From Candidatus Subteraquimicrobium carltonvillense (GTDB lineage Bacteria; Actinomycetota; Aquicultoria; Subteraquimicrobiales; Subteraquimicrobiaceae), in NCBI GenBank assembly GCA_002339355.1, contig DDKQ01000113.1:1-41215 (forward strand): a stretch of DNA of 41,215 bases. The letters are read 5' to 3'. Shown here in pieces: positions 1 through 9,179 of the stretch (position 1 is the first letter of the stretch; each line of letters begins with the position of its first letter). The notes beneath the pieces were generated by a model. The model saw nothing but the letters and a program-made list of their open reading frames with translations. It had not been told where the DNA came from and did not search any database. The position numbers and the translations under genes were made by a program.

Positions 1-558
1 GATCCTTTCTGCCCTTCTTCTGGGCTCTTAGATCCTGTCAGTTACTCTAACACATTTTGTCCAGTTGAAGGGGTGCAGTCCAAAGAATACAAATAACAAT
101 CGAGATTGCAAGGAGTAATTTTTTAATACCCATTGGCCTTTCAAAAATTATTCAAGGAAAGTAATAAATCTCACCTGTTTAGACGATCGGGGCGCACCAA
201 ATGTTCCATTTTAGAAAGCAAAACTGTTCGGATACTGAGTGGGATCTCGCTTAAAACATATGTACAAGCCTTTCCAATAATATTATTGCGAGAAAGTATT
301 ATGAAATTTTGAAAAAAATATTAAATCTTAGAATATTTTCCGATTCTTCTGTGGCTTTAATGGACTATATCCAGGATTGCCTTCGTTAAAAGCAATGTCA
401 AAAGAGCGAACAATGGGATTTTAAAAAGGAAAGAGCAAGGAGTGAAACTTTTCACTGTGGGTGCTAAAAATTTGGTTATAGATTGGCTATATATGATTGA
501 TTAAGCTAAAATTTGAAGAGTTAAAGTTCGATAAAAGGGAATTTGGAGGCGGGTTTAG
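1..558. other. Gene-free stretch at window start
   Basis: No open reading frame with a ribosome binding site or recognisable protein was found on either strand. The stretch is AT-rich, especially 100-340, with no obvious tandem repeat, tRNA or terminator. The only ordered signal is the short palindrome at 441-456. It may hold the 5' regulatory region of the HAD gene or the decayed remains of an older gene; I cannot tell which. Confidence 0.6.
441..456. promoter_or_regulatory. Operator-like palindrome upstream of the HAD gene
   Basis: AGTGAAA-CT-TTTCACT is a perfect 7-bp inverted repeat around a 2-bp centre, about 100 bp ahead of the HAD phosphatase start. The size and symmetry fit a dimeric repressor site. 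The regulator is unknown and a chance palindrome in AT-rich DNA is possible. Confidence 0.3.
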
Positions 559-1350
559 ATGGCAAAGTTCGTGGAGATGTTCCAAAATTTTATATTCGAT
601 ATGGATGGAGTGATCTATCTGCAGGATAGTCCCATTCCTGGGGCTAGGGAGGTCATAAATTATCTGAAATCTGCCGGTAAGTCCATCCTTTTCTTGACGA
701 ATAACTCCTATTACACCCCCGAATATTATGTGGAGAAGCTTTCATACATGGGAATTCAAGCGAGTCCAGATCGGATTCTAACATCAGCCGCTGCAACGGC
801 GATGTATCTCAAAAAACATCACCGATTGAAGGGGAAAACTGCCTTTGTCATAGGTGGACCTGGCCTTGAGCGGGAGATTAAATCCATCGGATTGGAGCTA
901 CTTACCACCGATAGCGGAAGGAATGCTCATTTCGTCATCGTTGGCTGGGATACAAATTTTAATTATGAAAAGATGAAGGTTGCTACCCTGGCGATCAATG
1001 GTGGTGCAATCTTCATTGGTACCAATTACGATAAGACTTTTCCCAGCGGCGAAGGCTTGTGGCCTGGAGGGGGAGCGATAATTGCTTCCATCGAAGCGGC
1101 TACAGATAGGAGAGCCAAGATTATAGGGAAGCCTGAAAAATTCATGATTGAAGCGGCCTTGGCTCTTTTCGATGGAAAACCCCCAAAGACGGTGCTCATA
1201 GGGGATAGACTAGATAGCGATATCTTGGCTGGAAAGAGAGCGGGGATAAAAACAATCCTAGTTCTCACGGGTGTGACTTCCCGGGAGATGTTGGAAAAAT
1301 CCGATATTAAACCCGACTACACCTTGAAAGGAATTTGGGAATTGTTCTAA
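559..1350 (+). CDS. HAD-IIA (NagD-like) sugar/aryl phosphatase
   Basis: A haloacid dehalogenase superfamily hydrolase of subclass IIA, the group of NagD, p-nitrophenylphosphatase and phosphoglycolate phosphatase. Motif I is FIFDMDGV with the nucleophile Asp14 and Asp16. Motif II is LTNNS at 46-50. Lys191 sits in GKPEK, and motif III/IV is LIGDRLDSD with Asp216 and Asp221. The cap between roughly 80 and 185 is the C2 type expected for HAD-IIA. The length of 263 residues is normal. The ATG follows GGAGG at 545-549 with suitable spacing. The substrate cannot be read from sequence. Its TAA directly abuts the stop codon of the convergent EF-G-like gene, with no base between them. Confidence 0.87.
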   Translation: MAKFVEMFQNFIFDMDGVIYLQDSPIPGAREVINYLKSAGKSILFLTNNSYYTPEYYVEKLSYMGIQASPDRILTSAAATAMYLKKHHRLKGKTAFVIGGPGLEREIKSIGLELLTTDSGRNAHFVIVGWDTNFNYEKMKVATLAINGGAIFIGTNYDKTFPSGEGLWPGGGAIIASIEAATDRRAKIIGKPEKFMIEAALALFDGKPPKTVLIGDRLDSDILAGKRAGIKTILVLTGVTSREMLEKSDIKPDYTLKGIWELF

Positions 1351-3417
1351 TTATTCTTCCTTCTTTGCCTCCTCGATTATCTTTTGAGCGATATCCCCCG
1401 GTACTTGCTCGTAGTGGGAGAATTCCATTCCATAGGTACCTCTTCCATGGGTTATGGATCTCAGTTGAGTTGCATATTTTGCTATTTCCGCCAGGGGGAC
1501 GAGTGCTTTAATCACCTGATTGCGCCCGCGAGGTTCCATTCCCAGAATTTTTCCTCGTTTCCCGCTTAAGTCACCGATGACGTCGCCCATATATTCCTCT
1601 GGAACTATCACTTCCACTTTCATGATGGGTTCAAGGAGGATCGGATTTGCCCCAAGTATCGCCTTTTTTAGCGCCATCGAACCCGCAATCTTGAAGGCCA
1701 TATCTGAGGAGTCCACGGGGTGGAAGGAACCATCGTATACAGTCACTTTGACATCTATCACGGGATAGCCCGCAAGTACTCCTCCTTCCAAAGCTTCTTT
1801 CAGCCCCTTCTCAACGGCGGGGATGTATTGCTTGGGAATGGCGCCTCCCACAATTTTGTCGACAAATTCGTATCCGGCACCACGAGGTAGCGGTTCGACC
1901 TCAATCCAGGCATCACCATATTGTCCACGACCTCCCGTTTGTCTCTTGTATTTCCCCTGTGCTTTGGCTGAGGCGAGAACCGTTTCTTTATAGGGTATTT
2001 TTGGTGTGGACAAAGTGGCTTCTACCCCGAATTTTCTGCGCAGATGATCAATGGTCACCTCCAAATGCATATCACCCACTCCGGAGACTATGGTCTGCCT
2101 GGTTTCGTGATCACGGCGGACCCTTAAGGTCAAATCCTCCTCAGCCAATCTCGTAAGAGAGGTGCTCAACTTTTCCTCGTCGCCCTTGGTTTTTGGCTCG
2201 ATGGCCACGGAAATCACGGGCTCAGGTAGGGTTAACGGTTGCAGCTTTATGAGTTTACCTTCGTCGCATAAGGTATCACCGGTGAATGTTTCGTTGAGTT
2301 TTGGCACGGCTGCGATGTCCCCCGCTGGGACATCCCTAGTTTCGATCTGATTCTTGCCTTGCATGAAGAAAAGATGTCCTATTCTTTCCCTCTTGCCCCT
2401 TGATGAGTTGTGAACCGTGGAGTCTGCGTGAAGCACTCCTGAATACACTCGGAGGAAGGTTAGTTTGCCCACATAGGGGTCGGCAACGCTTTTAAAAACT
2501 GAAGCCGTAAGAGGCTCCTTTTCACTATGTTTTCTGATCTCTTCCTTCTGCGTTTTGGGATTGATCCCTTTGATTTCGCGCCCCTCCATTGGCGAGGGCA
2601 TTATCTCCACTATGGCATCCAAAAGCGAAGATATTCCGAGATTTTTATGGGCGGAGCCGCAGAAAATCGGTACCACAGCTCGGTTCAATGTAGCTGTCTT
2701 TAGAGTCGTTCTTATCTCCTCTTCGGTTAATTCCTCACCCTCTAGGTATCTCTCCAGGAGCTTGTCATCGACTTCGACCACGGATTCGATCAATTTCTCC
2801 CTATATTTTTCGGCTTCTGCCTTTAAATCCGTGGGGATTTCTTCTTCCTTGGATTTGCCATCGGAAAAGACCGCGGTCATTTTGATTAGGTCTATAACCC
2901 CCTTGAATCCGCTTTCTTTCCCAAGCGGCAATTGGACGGGAGCCACATTAACGCCAAAAGTCTCCCTAATCATGTCCATCGCTTGATAAAAATCGGCGTT
3001 CTCCTTATCCATCCTATTGATGAAAACCAGGCGGGGTAAATCATACTCATCCGCGAGATGCCAGACTCTCTCCGTTTGCACTTCTACCCCTGATACGGCG
3101 CAAACGACGATTATCGCGCCATCCGCCACGCGCAGAGCGCTTATAACCTCGCCGATGAAATCAGCGTATCCCGGTGTATCTATTATGTTGATTTTGTGAT
3201 TTTTCCATTCACAGGGAGCAAGTGCGGCATTTATCGATATCTTCCTTTTGATCTCTTCGGGATCGTAATCGGTGACCGCGCTGCCACCGTCAACGCTTCC
3301 CATCTTGCTAATGGCTCCCGAGGTGTAAAGCATCGCTTCGGTCAAGGAAGTCTTTCCAGTTCCTCCATGGGCAACGATGGCGATATTTCTTATCCTTTCG
3401 GTGGAATATTTTTTCAA
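1351..3417 (-). CDS. Elongation factor G-like GTPase (EF-G2 type)
   Basis: A translational GTPase with EF-G architecture: GTP-binding domain, domain II, then EF-G domains III, IV and V, 688 residues in total. The G1 loop is AHGGTGKTS at 16-24. Canonical EF-G has AHIDAGKTT, so the two glycines mark the EF-G-like/EF-G2 group. The switch II motif is DTPGYADF at 80-87 and the G4 motif is NRMD at 134-137 instead of NKMD. The start is TTG (CAA at 3415-3417 on the plus strand), eight bases after GGAGG. It is transcribed alone, away from any rpsL/rpsG/tuf genes, which fits a second, non-essential EF-G. Family members are thought to bind the ribosome, but whether this one supports translocation, recycling or stress functions is open. 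Confidence 0.88.
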   Translation of the reverse strand: MKKYSTERIRNIAIVAHGGTGKTSLTEAMLYTSGAISKMGSVDGGSAVTDYDPEEIKRKISINAALAPCEWKNHKINIIDTPGYADFIGEVISALRVADGAIIVVCAVSGVEVQTERVWHLADEYDLPRLVFINRMDKENADFYQAMDMIRETFGVNVAPVQLPLGKESGFKGVIDLIKMTAVFSDGKSKEEEIPTDLKAEAEKYREKLIESVVEVDDKLLERYLEGEELTEEEIRTTLKTATLNRAVVPIFCGSAHKNLGISSLLDAIVEIMPSPMEGREIKGINPKTQKEEIRKHSEKEPLTASVFKSVADPYVGKLTFLRVYSGVLHADSTVHNSSRGKRERIGHLFFMQGKNQIETRDVPAGDIAAVPKLNETFTGDTLCDEGKLIKLQPLTLPEPVISVAIEPKTKGDEEKLSTSLTRLAEEDLTLRVRRDHETRQTIVSGVGDMHLEVTIDHLRRKFGVEATLSTPKIPYKETVLASAKAQGKYKRQTGGRGQYGDAWIEVEPLPRGAGYEFVDKIVGGAIPKQYIPAVEKGLKEALEGGVLAGYPVIDVKVTVYDGSFHPVDSSDMAFKIAGSMALKKAILGANPILLEPIMKVEVIVPEEYMGDVIGDLSGKRGKILGMEPRGRNQVIKALVPLAEIAKYATQLRSITHGRGTYGMEFSHYEQVPGDIAQKIIEEAKKEE

Positions 3418-3654
3418 TACAATCTCCTCCCTTTTCTGCTAATAATATATCATGCATGGATCATAATTTCAGATATCTAGTAATATATAATCCCACCTAC
3501 AATATATCTTCTACAATATAAATAATAAACCTTTTGTACATGTTCCATATCTCTGTTGAGGAAGTGCTAGAGGGAGAGTTTCAGCTGCGAGTATTTATCA
3601 TTTTTATGAAAAAGCCGAATATTAACATAAGAAAAAGAGTTCGCAGGTTAAAAT

Positions 3655-3683
3655 CTGAACGGATCGACACGATATGTTATACT
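3655..3683 (+). promoter_or_regulatory. Possible promoter of the two-component operon
   Basis: TATACT at 3678-3683 matches the -10 consensus at five of six positions. The -35 region, CTGAAC at 3655-3660 with a 17-bp spacer, is weak. The site lies 31 bp before the GTG start of the response regulator, inside a 297-bp divergent spacer with no other clear feature. Confidence 0.35.
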
Positions 3684-3714
3684 CTTTTTAGCATTACAAG
3701 GGGTTAAAGCGAAG

Positions 3715-4389
3715 GTGAAGGAAGCAATTTTAGTGGTCGATGATGAGCAGAATATCGTGGAGTTGGTGAAGCTTTACTTGACCAATGAAGGCTTCACGGT
3801 TAGGGGCGCCATCAATGGCGAAGAGGCCTTAAAGACCTTTAAATCCTTCCAGCCTTCATTGATCATCTTGGATATCATGCTTCCGGGAATGGATGGTTGG
3901 GAGGTATGTCGTCGGATAAGAAAAGAGTCGGATGTCCCCATCATCATGCTCACCGCAAAGGTATCGGAGGTTGATAAGGTCGTGGGGCTGGAATTGGGAG
4001 CCGATGACTACCTGACCAAGCCCTTTAGTCCTCGGGAGCTCGTGGCTCGAGTCAAAGCGGTGCTCCGGAGGATTCGCGGCCCAGCGCCAAAATCTCCTCT
4101 CAGCTTCGGGGATTTGACCATAGATATCGATAAGAGGGAGGTAAGCTTGGCCGGAAAGAAAATCGATCTCACCTCCACGGAATTCGATGTATTAAGAGAA
4201 CTGGCTTCAAATCCTGGCATCGTCTATTCGAGAGAGCGTCTCCTTCAGAAGGTGTGGGGATATGATTTCTTTGGTGGAGCTCGCACGGTGGATGTTCACA
4301 TTCGTCATCTGCGACAGAAGCTGGGTGATGAGGGCTCTCGCTTTATCGAAACGGTATGGGGCGTCGGATATAGGTTTAAAGGGAAGTGA
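3715..4389 (+). CDS. OmpR/PhoB-family response regulator
   Basis: A receiver domain (about 1-118) is joined to a winged-helix DNA-binding domain (about 128-224). Acidic pocket Asp9-Asp10, phosphoacceptor Asp53 in LDIMLPGMDG, Thr80 and Lys102 (LTKPF) are all present, so it should be phosphorylatable. The C-terminal half carries the usual OmpR pattern, including LTSTEFDVL and VDVHIRHLRQKLG, and ends in ETVWGVGYRFKG. The start is GTG, 224 residues in total. The kinase gene begins four bases after the stop, so the pair is one operon. Target genes are unknown; the neighbouring envelope genes are plausible targets but this is inference. Confidence 0.93.
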   Translation: MKEAILVVDDEQNIVELVKLYLTNEGFTVRGAINGEEALKTFKSFQPSLIILDIMLPGMDGWEVCRRIRKESDVPIIMLTAKVSEVDKVVGLELGADDYLTKPFSPRELVARVKAVLRRIRGPAPKSPLSFGDLTIDIDKREVSLAGKKIDLTSTEFDVLRELASNPGIVYSRERLLQKVWGYDFFGGARTVDVHIRHLRQKLGDEGSRFIETVWGVGYRFKGK

Positions 4390-4392
4390 AAG

Positions 4393-5817
4393 ATGTTTAA
4401 GTCCCTTCGCTCTCGAGTTATTTTCTCCTATGTTTTTGTTCTTTTTCTCTCCTTGGGTATCGCGAGTCTACTTTTCTACCAATTTCTGGTGAGTTACACC
4501 GTTCGAACTCAGGGAAAAGAACTGACGAATCAAGCTGTTACCCTCAGTCGTGAAGTGGAAGCAATATTGGAGGGTCAGAACCCCTGGCTTGGGATACATA
4601 GAGTAAGGGTTCACAAATTTCTATCCGCCTATGCCAAGCTGACAAAGATAAGGATATTTTTTATCGATTCCAAAGGAGAGGTCATCGTCGATTCAGAGGG
4701 TCCTCCACTCATTCAAAAGCAACAGTTACCAAAGTGGGTGATGGGCTTAGCTGGAGAGAGCCCTCAGGTGTTGAGGAGATATCTCCCCGAATTACGCAAG
4801 GAAGTTTTATTGGTCAGTGTTCCCTTGAGGGAATCCAAAAATTTGCTAGTCATAGTGAAGCCCTTTGCGGAGGTAAAAGAAGCCCAGCGTCCCTTCTTAA
4901 ATCTCCTGCTCGGAGCAGCTGCAATCTCCTTTCTCATCTCGGTATTCGTCGGTTTATACCTTTCGCGTTCAATATCGGAGCCCATTCTTAAATTGACTAG
5001 AGCTGCAGGTGAAATAGGGAAAGGACGGTTCGATCAATACATCGATGTGCAGTCGGAGGATGAGATTGGACGGCTGGCTAGAGTCTTCAATTTCATGGCC
5101 GAAAGGGTTAAAAGGGCTTATCAAGCACAGCGGGATTTTGTGGCCAACGTCTCGCATGAAATAAGGACGCCCCTCACCTCCATAGAGGGATTCTCCCAAG
5201 CCTTACTGGATGGTGTAGTCAAGGATGAGGAGTCTTTCAAAAATTCACTTCGAATAATCAACCAAGAGAGTAAAAGATTGGTGAGATTGGTAAGGGATTT
5301 ATTGGCCTTGTCCAGCATTGATGCTGGACAACTGGATCTCAATTTTAAATCCCTTGACTTGAGAAAATTCTTGCGCCAGATCGGCGAGAAGTTTCAACCC
5401 CGTGCCAATGAGGATGGTATCCAATTTAAGGTGCAAGTTTCGGGGAATATCAAAATTACCACAGATCCAGATCGCTTAGACCAGGTATTGACAAATCTTT
5501 TGGACAATGCCTTCAAATATACCCCATCCGGGGGAACGATTGCCTTGAGAGCCACCCTGCTCGATTCCAAAGGGGTGCGACTGGAAGTGGAAGATTCCGG
5601 TGCCGGTATCCCCTCTGAGGATCTACCCAGGATCTTTGACCGATTTTATCGCGTGGAGAAATCCCGTTCCAAGGAATATGGTGGTGCTGGTCTCGGCCTT
5701 TCCATCTGCAGAGAGATCATCGAAATTCTGGGCGGGAGCATAGATGTGGAGAGCAAACTGGGTGAGGGAACGAAATTCACCATAGAGCTACCGATTTCCC
5801 CACAGAGAAATCAATAA
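4393..5817 (+). CDS. Membrane sensor histidine kinase
   Basis: Partner of the response regulator just upstream. Layout: transmembrane helix at about 9-31, extracytoplasmic sensor of about 135 residues, second helix at about 168-190, HAMP linker to about 243, HisKA with phosphoacceptor His255 in NVSHEIRTPL, then HATPase_c. The N box is LLDNAFKYTP with Asn372. The G1 box is DSGAGIP at 401-407, the F box is around 415-419, and the G2 box is GGAGLGL at 430-436. The 474-residue length and helix spacing match PhoR/ResE-type kinases, and the sensor region may have a PAS-like fold. The signal is unknown. The adjacent wall-crosslinking transpeptidase and membrane proteases make an envelope signal reasonable but unproven. 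Confidence 0.93.
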   Translation: MFKSLRSRVIFSYVFVLFLSLGIASLLFYQFLVSYTVRTQGKELTNQAVTLSREVEAILEGQNPWLGIHRVRVHKFLSAYAKLTKIRIFFIDSKGEVIVDSEGPPLIQKQQLPKWVMGLAGESPQVLRRYLPELRKEVLLVSVPLRESKNLLVIVKPFAEVKEAQRPFLNLLLGAAAISFLISVFVGLYLSRSISEPILKLTRAAGEIGKGRFDQYIDVQSEDEIGRLARVFNFMAERVKRAYQAQRDFVANVSHEIRTPLTSIEGFSQALLDGVVKDEESFKNSLRIINQESKRLVRLVRDLLALSSIDAGQLDLNFKSLDLRKFLRQIGEKFQPRANEDGIQFKVQVSGNIKITTDPDRLDQVLTNLLDNAFKYTPSGGTIALRATLLDSKGVRLEVEDSGAGIPSEDLPRIFDRFYRVEKSRSKEYGGAGLGLSICREIIEILGGSIDVESKLGEGTKFTIELPISPQRNQ

Positions 5818-6188
5818 ATATCCACTTTTAATCAAAACTTAATATTTTTTCAAAATTTCCATAATATTTTTCCCCAATAATATATTTGGGGTCGGCTGGA
5901 GCCAAGGTACCAAATTTTTTGGGGGTCGGCTGGAGCTTAAGGTAATAAATGACGCAACCAATTATGAATGTCGGAGAATTTCCCTCCTTTCACCGTCCGG
6001 CTCGTAATGTATCCATCAGAAGACCACTCAAGGTTGTCTCCAGGCCTGACCCTTTTTATTATGCCCTCCTTAATCCTCAAGAAGCATTAATCCTAGGTTA
6101 CAAGCTTCGAAACCATCTTCGATAATTCCCTCGTAAATGCCGGAAGGAATTGAACCCTCTCAGAGGAAATTCTTATTATTAATTTTAG
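5818..6188. other. Gene-free spacer between kinase and transpeptidase
   Basis: An AT-rich first half leads into two copies of a 15-bp direct repeat (5888-5946). A 47-codon minus-strand frame (5937-6080, stop to TTG) reads like protein but has no relatives I recognise and no clear ribosome site. No terminator hairpin follows the kinase. The remainder, 6080-6188, shows nothing I can interpret beyond a GAGG-like stretch too far upstream to serve the next start. Confidence 0.5.
5888..5946. repeat. Pair of 15-bp direct repeats with similar flanks
   Basis: GGGGTCGGCTGGAGC occurs at 5888-5902 and again at 5922-5936. Each copy is followed by a related AAGGTA..AAAT stretch, so the unit is an imperfect tandem duplication with a 34-bp period. 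The period is close to three helical turns, which would place two bound proteins on one DNA face. It could equally be a dead duplication. Confidence 0.55.
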
Positions 6189-7556
6189 TTGAATGAATCT
6201 TTGCGGTTGAGGGGGCGACTTAAAATACATCTCTGGATAAAATATATCCTAAGGACAAAACTTTTACCCATAGGTCTTTCCATTCTAGCCCTGATTTTCA
6301 TTGCTGTCTGGGGATATCTTTATGCCTTTGCAGAGGACTTAGTCATAAAATCACCCTCCCATAGAAGGGTCATACCCAATCCTACTCCTTCTATTTCTGC
6401 AGAGTGGCAGATTTTTCCTCTGGCAAGGCTTGCTTCCGCAACCGTTATCGTCGATGGCAGGGATGTCAGTGAATCTGTTTCCCTCTCTGCGGTCGGATTT
6501 TCCTATGATCCTCCTCAGAAATTGAGTGAGGGAGAGCACACCATAGAGACAAAGCTCATCTACAAATTTCTGCTCCCCAAGAAATTAAAGCTCAAATGGG
6601 CTTTTGAAGTGGATACCATAACCCCAAGCATAAAATTCGAAGATATTGAGGATATAATCGCCACTCGCCAGTCTTGGATTCATGATCTTTTGGGATTCAC
6701 CGAACCTCATGCAAAACTCAAGGTTTATCTGAACGGTAGATCAATCCCCTCACCCAAGGTTGATGAAAGGGGTCATTTTAGTCTCGGTCTCTATTCACTT
6801 TCGAGGAAAAATGAGTTGAGAGTCGTAGCCATCGATCGAGCGGGAAACAAGGGTACTCTGGTGATTCCCGTTGTCGTGGATAACTCGGCTCCCGTGATAA
6901 AGGCATTTTCCCCTGCTCATGGCTCCGTGGTTCATTCCGAAAAACTCAAAATCTCGATCAAGCTGGAGGAACGGGAATCCGATATTCGCTTTGCCACATT
7001 ATGGATAGATGGGAATGTGGTCAAGCACAACTATAATCCTAAAACCAAGGAAATCACCAGCGGGTTGAGGCTTTCTCATGGAGAGCATGAAGTGGTGGTC
7101 AAAGCCATCGATGAAGCGGGTAATTCCGTCAAAAAACTTTGGTCTTTTAAGGTGGACACCACACGAGTCGTCATCAACATCACACAAAGAAGGCTATTCT
7201 TATATAGAGAGGGACAATTGATAAAGGAGTATCCCATAGCCGTTGGTCAAGAGTTTACCTTTCCAACTCCCATTGGTCACTATCGCATCATTCGCAAGAG
7301 AAAGAATCCCACATGGTATAATCCTCATAAACCCTGGTCGAGGAATATGCCTGAGAGAATTCCCCCTGGACCGGGCAATCCCTTGGGTACCAGAGCTATG
7401 GACCTTAATGCACCCGGCATCCGCATTCACGGGACATATAGTTCGCGGTCCATCGGTCGTGCCATTTCCCATGGATGCATTCGCATGCACCTTCATCATG
7501 CCGAGGAGCTATTTGATCTGGTCTCCGTGGGGACACCCGTGGACATAGTGAAATAA
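6189..7556 (+). CDS. Membrane-anchored L,D-transpeptidase with Ig-like domains
   Basis: A YkuD-family L,D-transpeptidase, expected to form 3-3 crosslinks in peptidoglycan or attach proteins to it outside the membrane. A short cytoplasmic N-terminus precedes a transmembrane segment at about 27-49. Ig-like beta modules fill about 55-325, and the catalytic domain covers about 330-455. The catalytic signature is IHGT (His414) followed by SHGCIRM with nucleophile Cys430. It is a paralogue of the protein at 15583-17166 and both end in VSVGTPVDIV plus a basic residue. The start is uncertain: TTG at 6189 lacks a good ribosome site at proper distance and no better in-frame start precedes the membrane helix. 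The TTG-start product is 455 residues. Confidence 0.88.
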   Translation: MNESLRLRGRLKIHLWIKYILRTKLLPIGLSILALIFIAVWGYLYAFAEDLVIKSPSHRRVIPNPTPSISAEWQIFPLARLASATVIVDGRDVSESVSLSAVGFSYDPPQKLSEGEHTIETKLIYKFLLPKKLKLKWAFEVDTITPSIKFEDIEDIIATRQSWIHDLLGFTEPHAKLKVYLNGRSIPSPKVDERGHFSLGLYSLSRKNELRVVAIDRAGNKGTLVIPVVVDNSAPVIKAFSPAHGSVVHSEKLKISIKLEERESDIRFATLWIDGNVVKHNYNPKTKEITSGLRLSHGEHEVVVKAIDEAGNSVKKLWSFKVDTTRVVINITQRRLFLYREGQLIKEYPIAVGQEFTFPTPIGHYRIIRKRKNPTWYNPHKPWSRNMPERIPPGPGNPLGTRAMDLNAPGIRIHGTYSSRSIGRAISHGCIRMHLHHAEELFDLVSVGTPVDIVK

Positions 7557-7613
7557 CTTACGAGCGGTAGAGATGGAAATTATGATAGAATTGATTTGAA
7601 GGTGAGGATGAAA

Positions 7614-8450
7614 ATGGATTTTATGTCTTTTTTATTCTTCATATTACTTCTGGTATTCTTCGTTAGTCCCACTTTTCGCAAGAAGATATTGGAGATTAAA
7701 AGGATTAAAGCCATCCGCGAGTTTGAGAGAAAAAGGGGCTCAAGGGTCATTACCCTCATTCATCGACAGGAAGCTCTAGGTATCCTTGGGATACCCTTTT
7801 ACAGGTATATAGATATCGAGGACTCCGAGAAAATCTTGAGAGCAATAAGGCTCACCCCTGATGATATGCCCATTGATCTTATCCTGCACACTCCCGGAGG
7901 GTTGGTCCTGGCTTCAGAGCAGATAGCCCACGCCCTCTTAAGACACAAGGCGAAGGTCACAGTGTTTGTGCCCCATTATGCCATGTCCGGTGGGATGCTC
8001 ATAGCCTTGGCCGCCGATGAAATCATCCTCGATGAGGATGCCGTTTTGGGATCACTCGATCCCCAGCTTGGTTGGCAGTATCCGGCTAGCTCCCTTATTT
8101 GGACAGCTCAGGCAAAGGATAGAAATGAATTGGATGACAGGACCTTGATCTATCTGGATGTTGCCCAGAAGGCCGTGCGACAACTGCGGCAGCTCATTTT
8201 CGACATTTTGCAACACAAGGTGGAGAAGGACAGAGCCTGGGATATCGCAAATTTGCTCACGGAGGGAAGGTGGACCCACGACTTCCCTCTGACCGTCGAA
8301 AAGCTAAAGAGCCTGGGGATTGAGGTCAAGGTGGAAATGCCTCGAGATGTTTATAATCTGATGGAGCTTTATCCCCAGGTTGGATTGCGCAGACCTTCCG
8401 TGGAATATATACCCCTTCCTTACGAGAAGAAGGTCGAAGAGAAGAAATAG
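7614..8450 (+). CDS. SDH-family membrane serine protease (ClpP/crotonase fold)
   Basis: A probable serine protease of the serine dehydrogenase proteinase (SDH/SppA-like) family, with one N-terminal membrane helix just after the start and a cytosolic or membrane-proximal ClpP-fold domain. Visible motifs are DLILHTPGG, then HYAMSGGMLIALAADEI containing the likely nucleophilic Ser (residue 125 counted from this start), then LGSLDPQLG. I chose ATG 7614 because GGTGAGG at 7601-7607 ends six bases before it; TTG 7596, GTG 7602 and ATG 7608 are in-frame alternatives. Its last 31 bp overlap the 3' end of the convergent rhomboid gene. The neighbours LemA, HtpX and rhomboid suggest membrane-protein turnover. 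Confidence 0.8.
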   Translation: MDFMSFLFFILLLVFFVSPTFRKKILEIKRIKAIREFERKRGSRVITLIHRQEALGILGIPFYRYIDIEDSEKILRAIRLTPDDMPIDLILHTPGGLVLASEQIAHALLRHKAKVTVFVPHYAMSGGMLIALAADEIILDEDAVLGSLDPQLGWQYPASSLIWTAQAKDRNELDDRTLIYLDVAQKAVRQLRQLIFDILQHKVEKDRAWDIANLLTEGRWTHDFPLTVEKLKSLGIEVKVEMPRDVYNLMELYPQVGLRRPSVEYIPLPYEKKVEEKK

Positions 8451-9151
8451 TTTGGTCTCCTTCGTCTCGGTCTCTTCGGCAGGATGAGGATGAGCAGAAA
8501 TCCCGTTAAGAATCCACCAATGTGAGCGAACCAGGCTATGCCTCCACCTTGTTGAGGGCTTGTGATCGCGGCTACCCCACTGAACAATTGCAGGATAAAC
8601 CAGAATCCTATCAGCAGCAATGCGGGTAGCCTTACAATCTGAATGAAATAGAAGAGGGGAACCAAAGTAAGAATTCGAGCTGTGGGAAAGAGGATAAGGT
8701 AAGCCCCCAAAACCCCGGCGATGGCTCCACTGGCACCAAGGGAAGGTATCTGTGAATTGGGTCCAGAGAGGATGTGTCCAAAAGTTCCTCCCAAACCGCA
8801 TAAGAGGTAGAAAAGAGTGAATTTGAAATGTCCCAGCGTATCCTCGACATTGTTCCCGAATATCCACAGATACCACATATTCCCGATGATGTGAATGAAG
8901 CCACCATGAAGAAACATCGAGGTTAAAATGGTGAGATAGGGAATCTTTTGGATCCCAGGGAAGAGGCTCACACCGTGAGTTATTTCGTAGGGAATCAGCG
9001 AATAGGTGTATATGAATTGTCTGAGGCTGTACTCCGTACCCAGAGAGAGCTGATAAATGAAGACGGCTATATTGATTATTATCAGACCCACGGTCATGAA
9101 GGGAAATGTTTCCGCGGGATTCTCATCTCGAAGTGGGAACAAAACTCTCAC
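8420..9151 (-). CDS. Rhomboid-family intramembrane serine protease
   Basis: A six-helix rhomboid (243 residues) that should cut transmembrane substrates within the bilayer. Catalytic Ser141 lies in LGASGAIAG and His210 in FAHIGGF. The HGGFIHIIGNMWYL motif of loop 1/helix 2 is at 82-95. The N-terminus MRVLFPLRDENP is typical of the bacterial DUF1751/YqgP-like rhomboid subgroup. The C-terminal tail is very basic (about 226-233) and probably cytosolic. The start is GTG at 9149-9151, preceded by an AAAGG-like site. A good promoter lies at 9180-9207. The 3' end overlaps the SDH protease gene tail to tail. Confidence 0.92.
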   Translation of the reverse strand: MRVLFPLRDENPAETFPFMTVGLIIINIAVFIYQLSLGTEYSLRQFIYTYSLIPYEITHGVSLFPGIQKIPYLTILTSMFLHGGFIHIIGNMWYLWIFGNNVEDTLGHFKFTLFYLLCGLGGTFGHILSGPNSQIPSLGASGAIAGVLGAYLILFPTARILTLVPLFYFIQIVRLPALLLIGFWFILQLFSGVAAITSPQQGGGIAWFAHIGGFLTGFLLILILPKRPRRRRPNYFFSSTFFS

Positions 9152-9179
9152 AACCCTTTCTTGAAATTGAATTATACCT

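Noticed and set aside
5937..6080. 47-codon minus-strand frame in the kinase-transpeptidase spacer
   Set aside because: Reads plausibly (for example RPGDNLEWSSDGYITSR) but is short, has a TTG start without a convincing ribosome site and ends within the direct repeats. It could be a gene remnant; evidence is insufficient.
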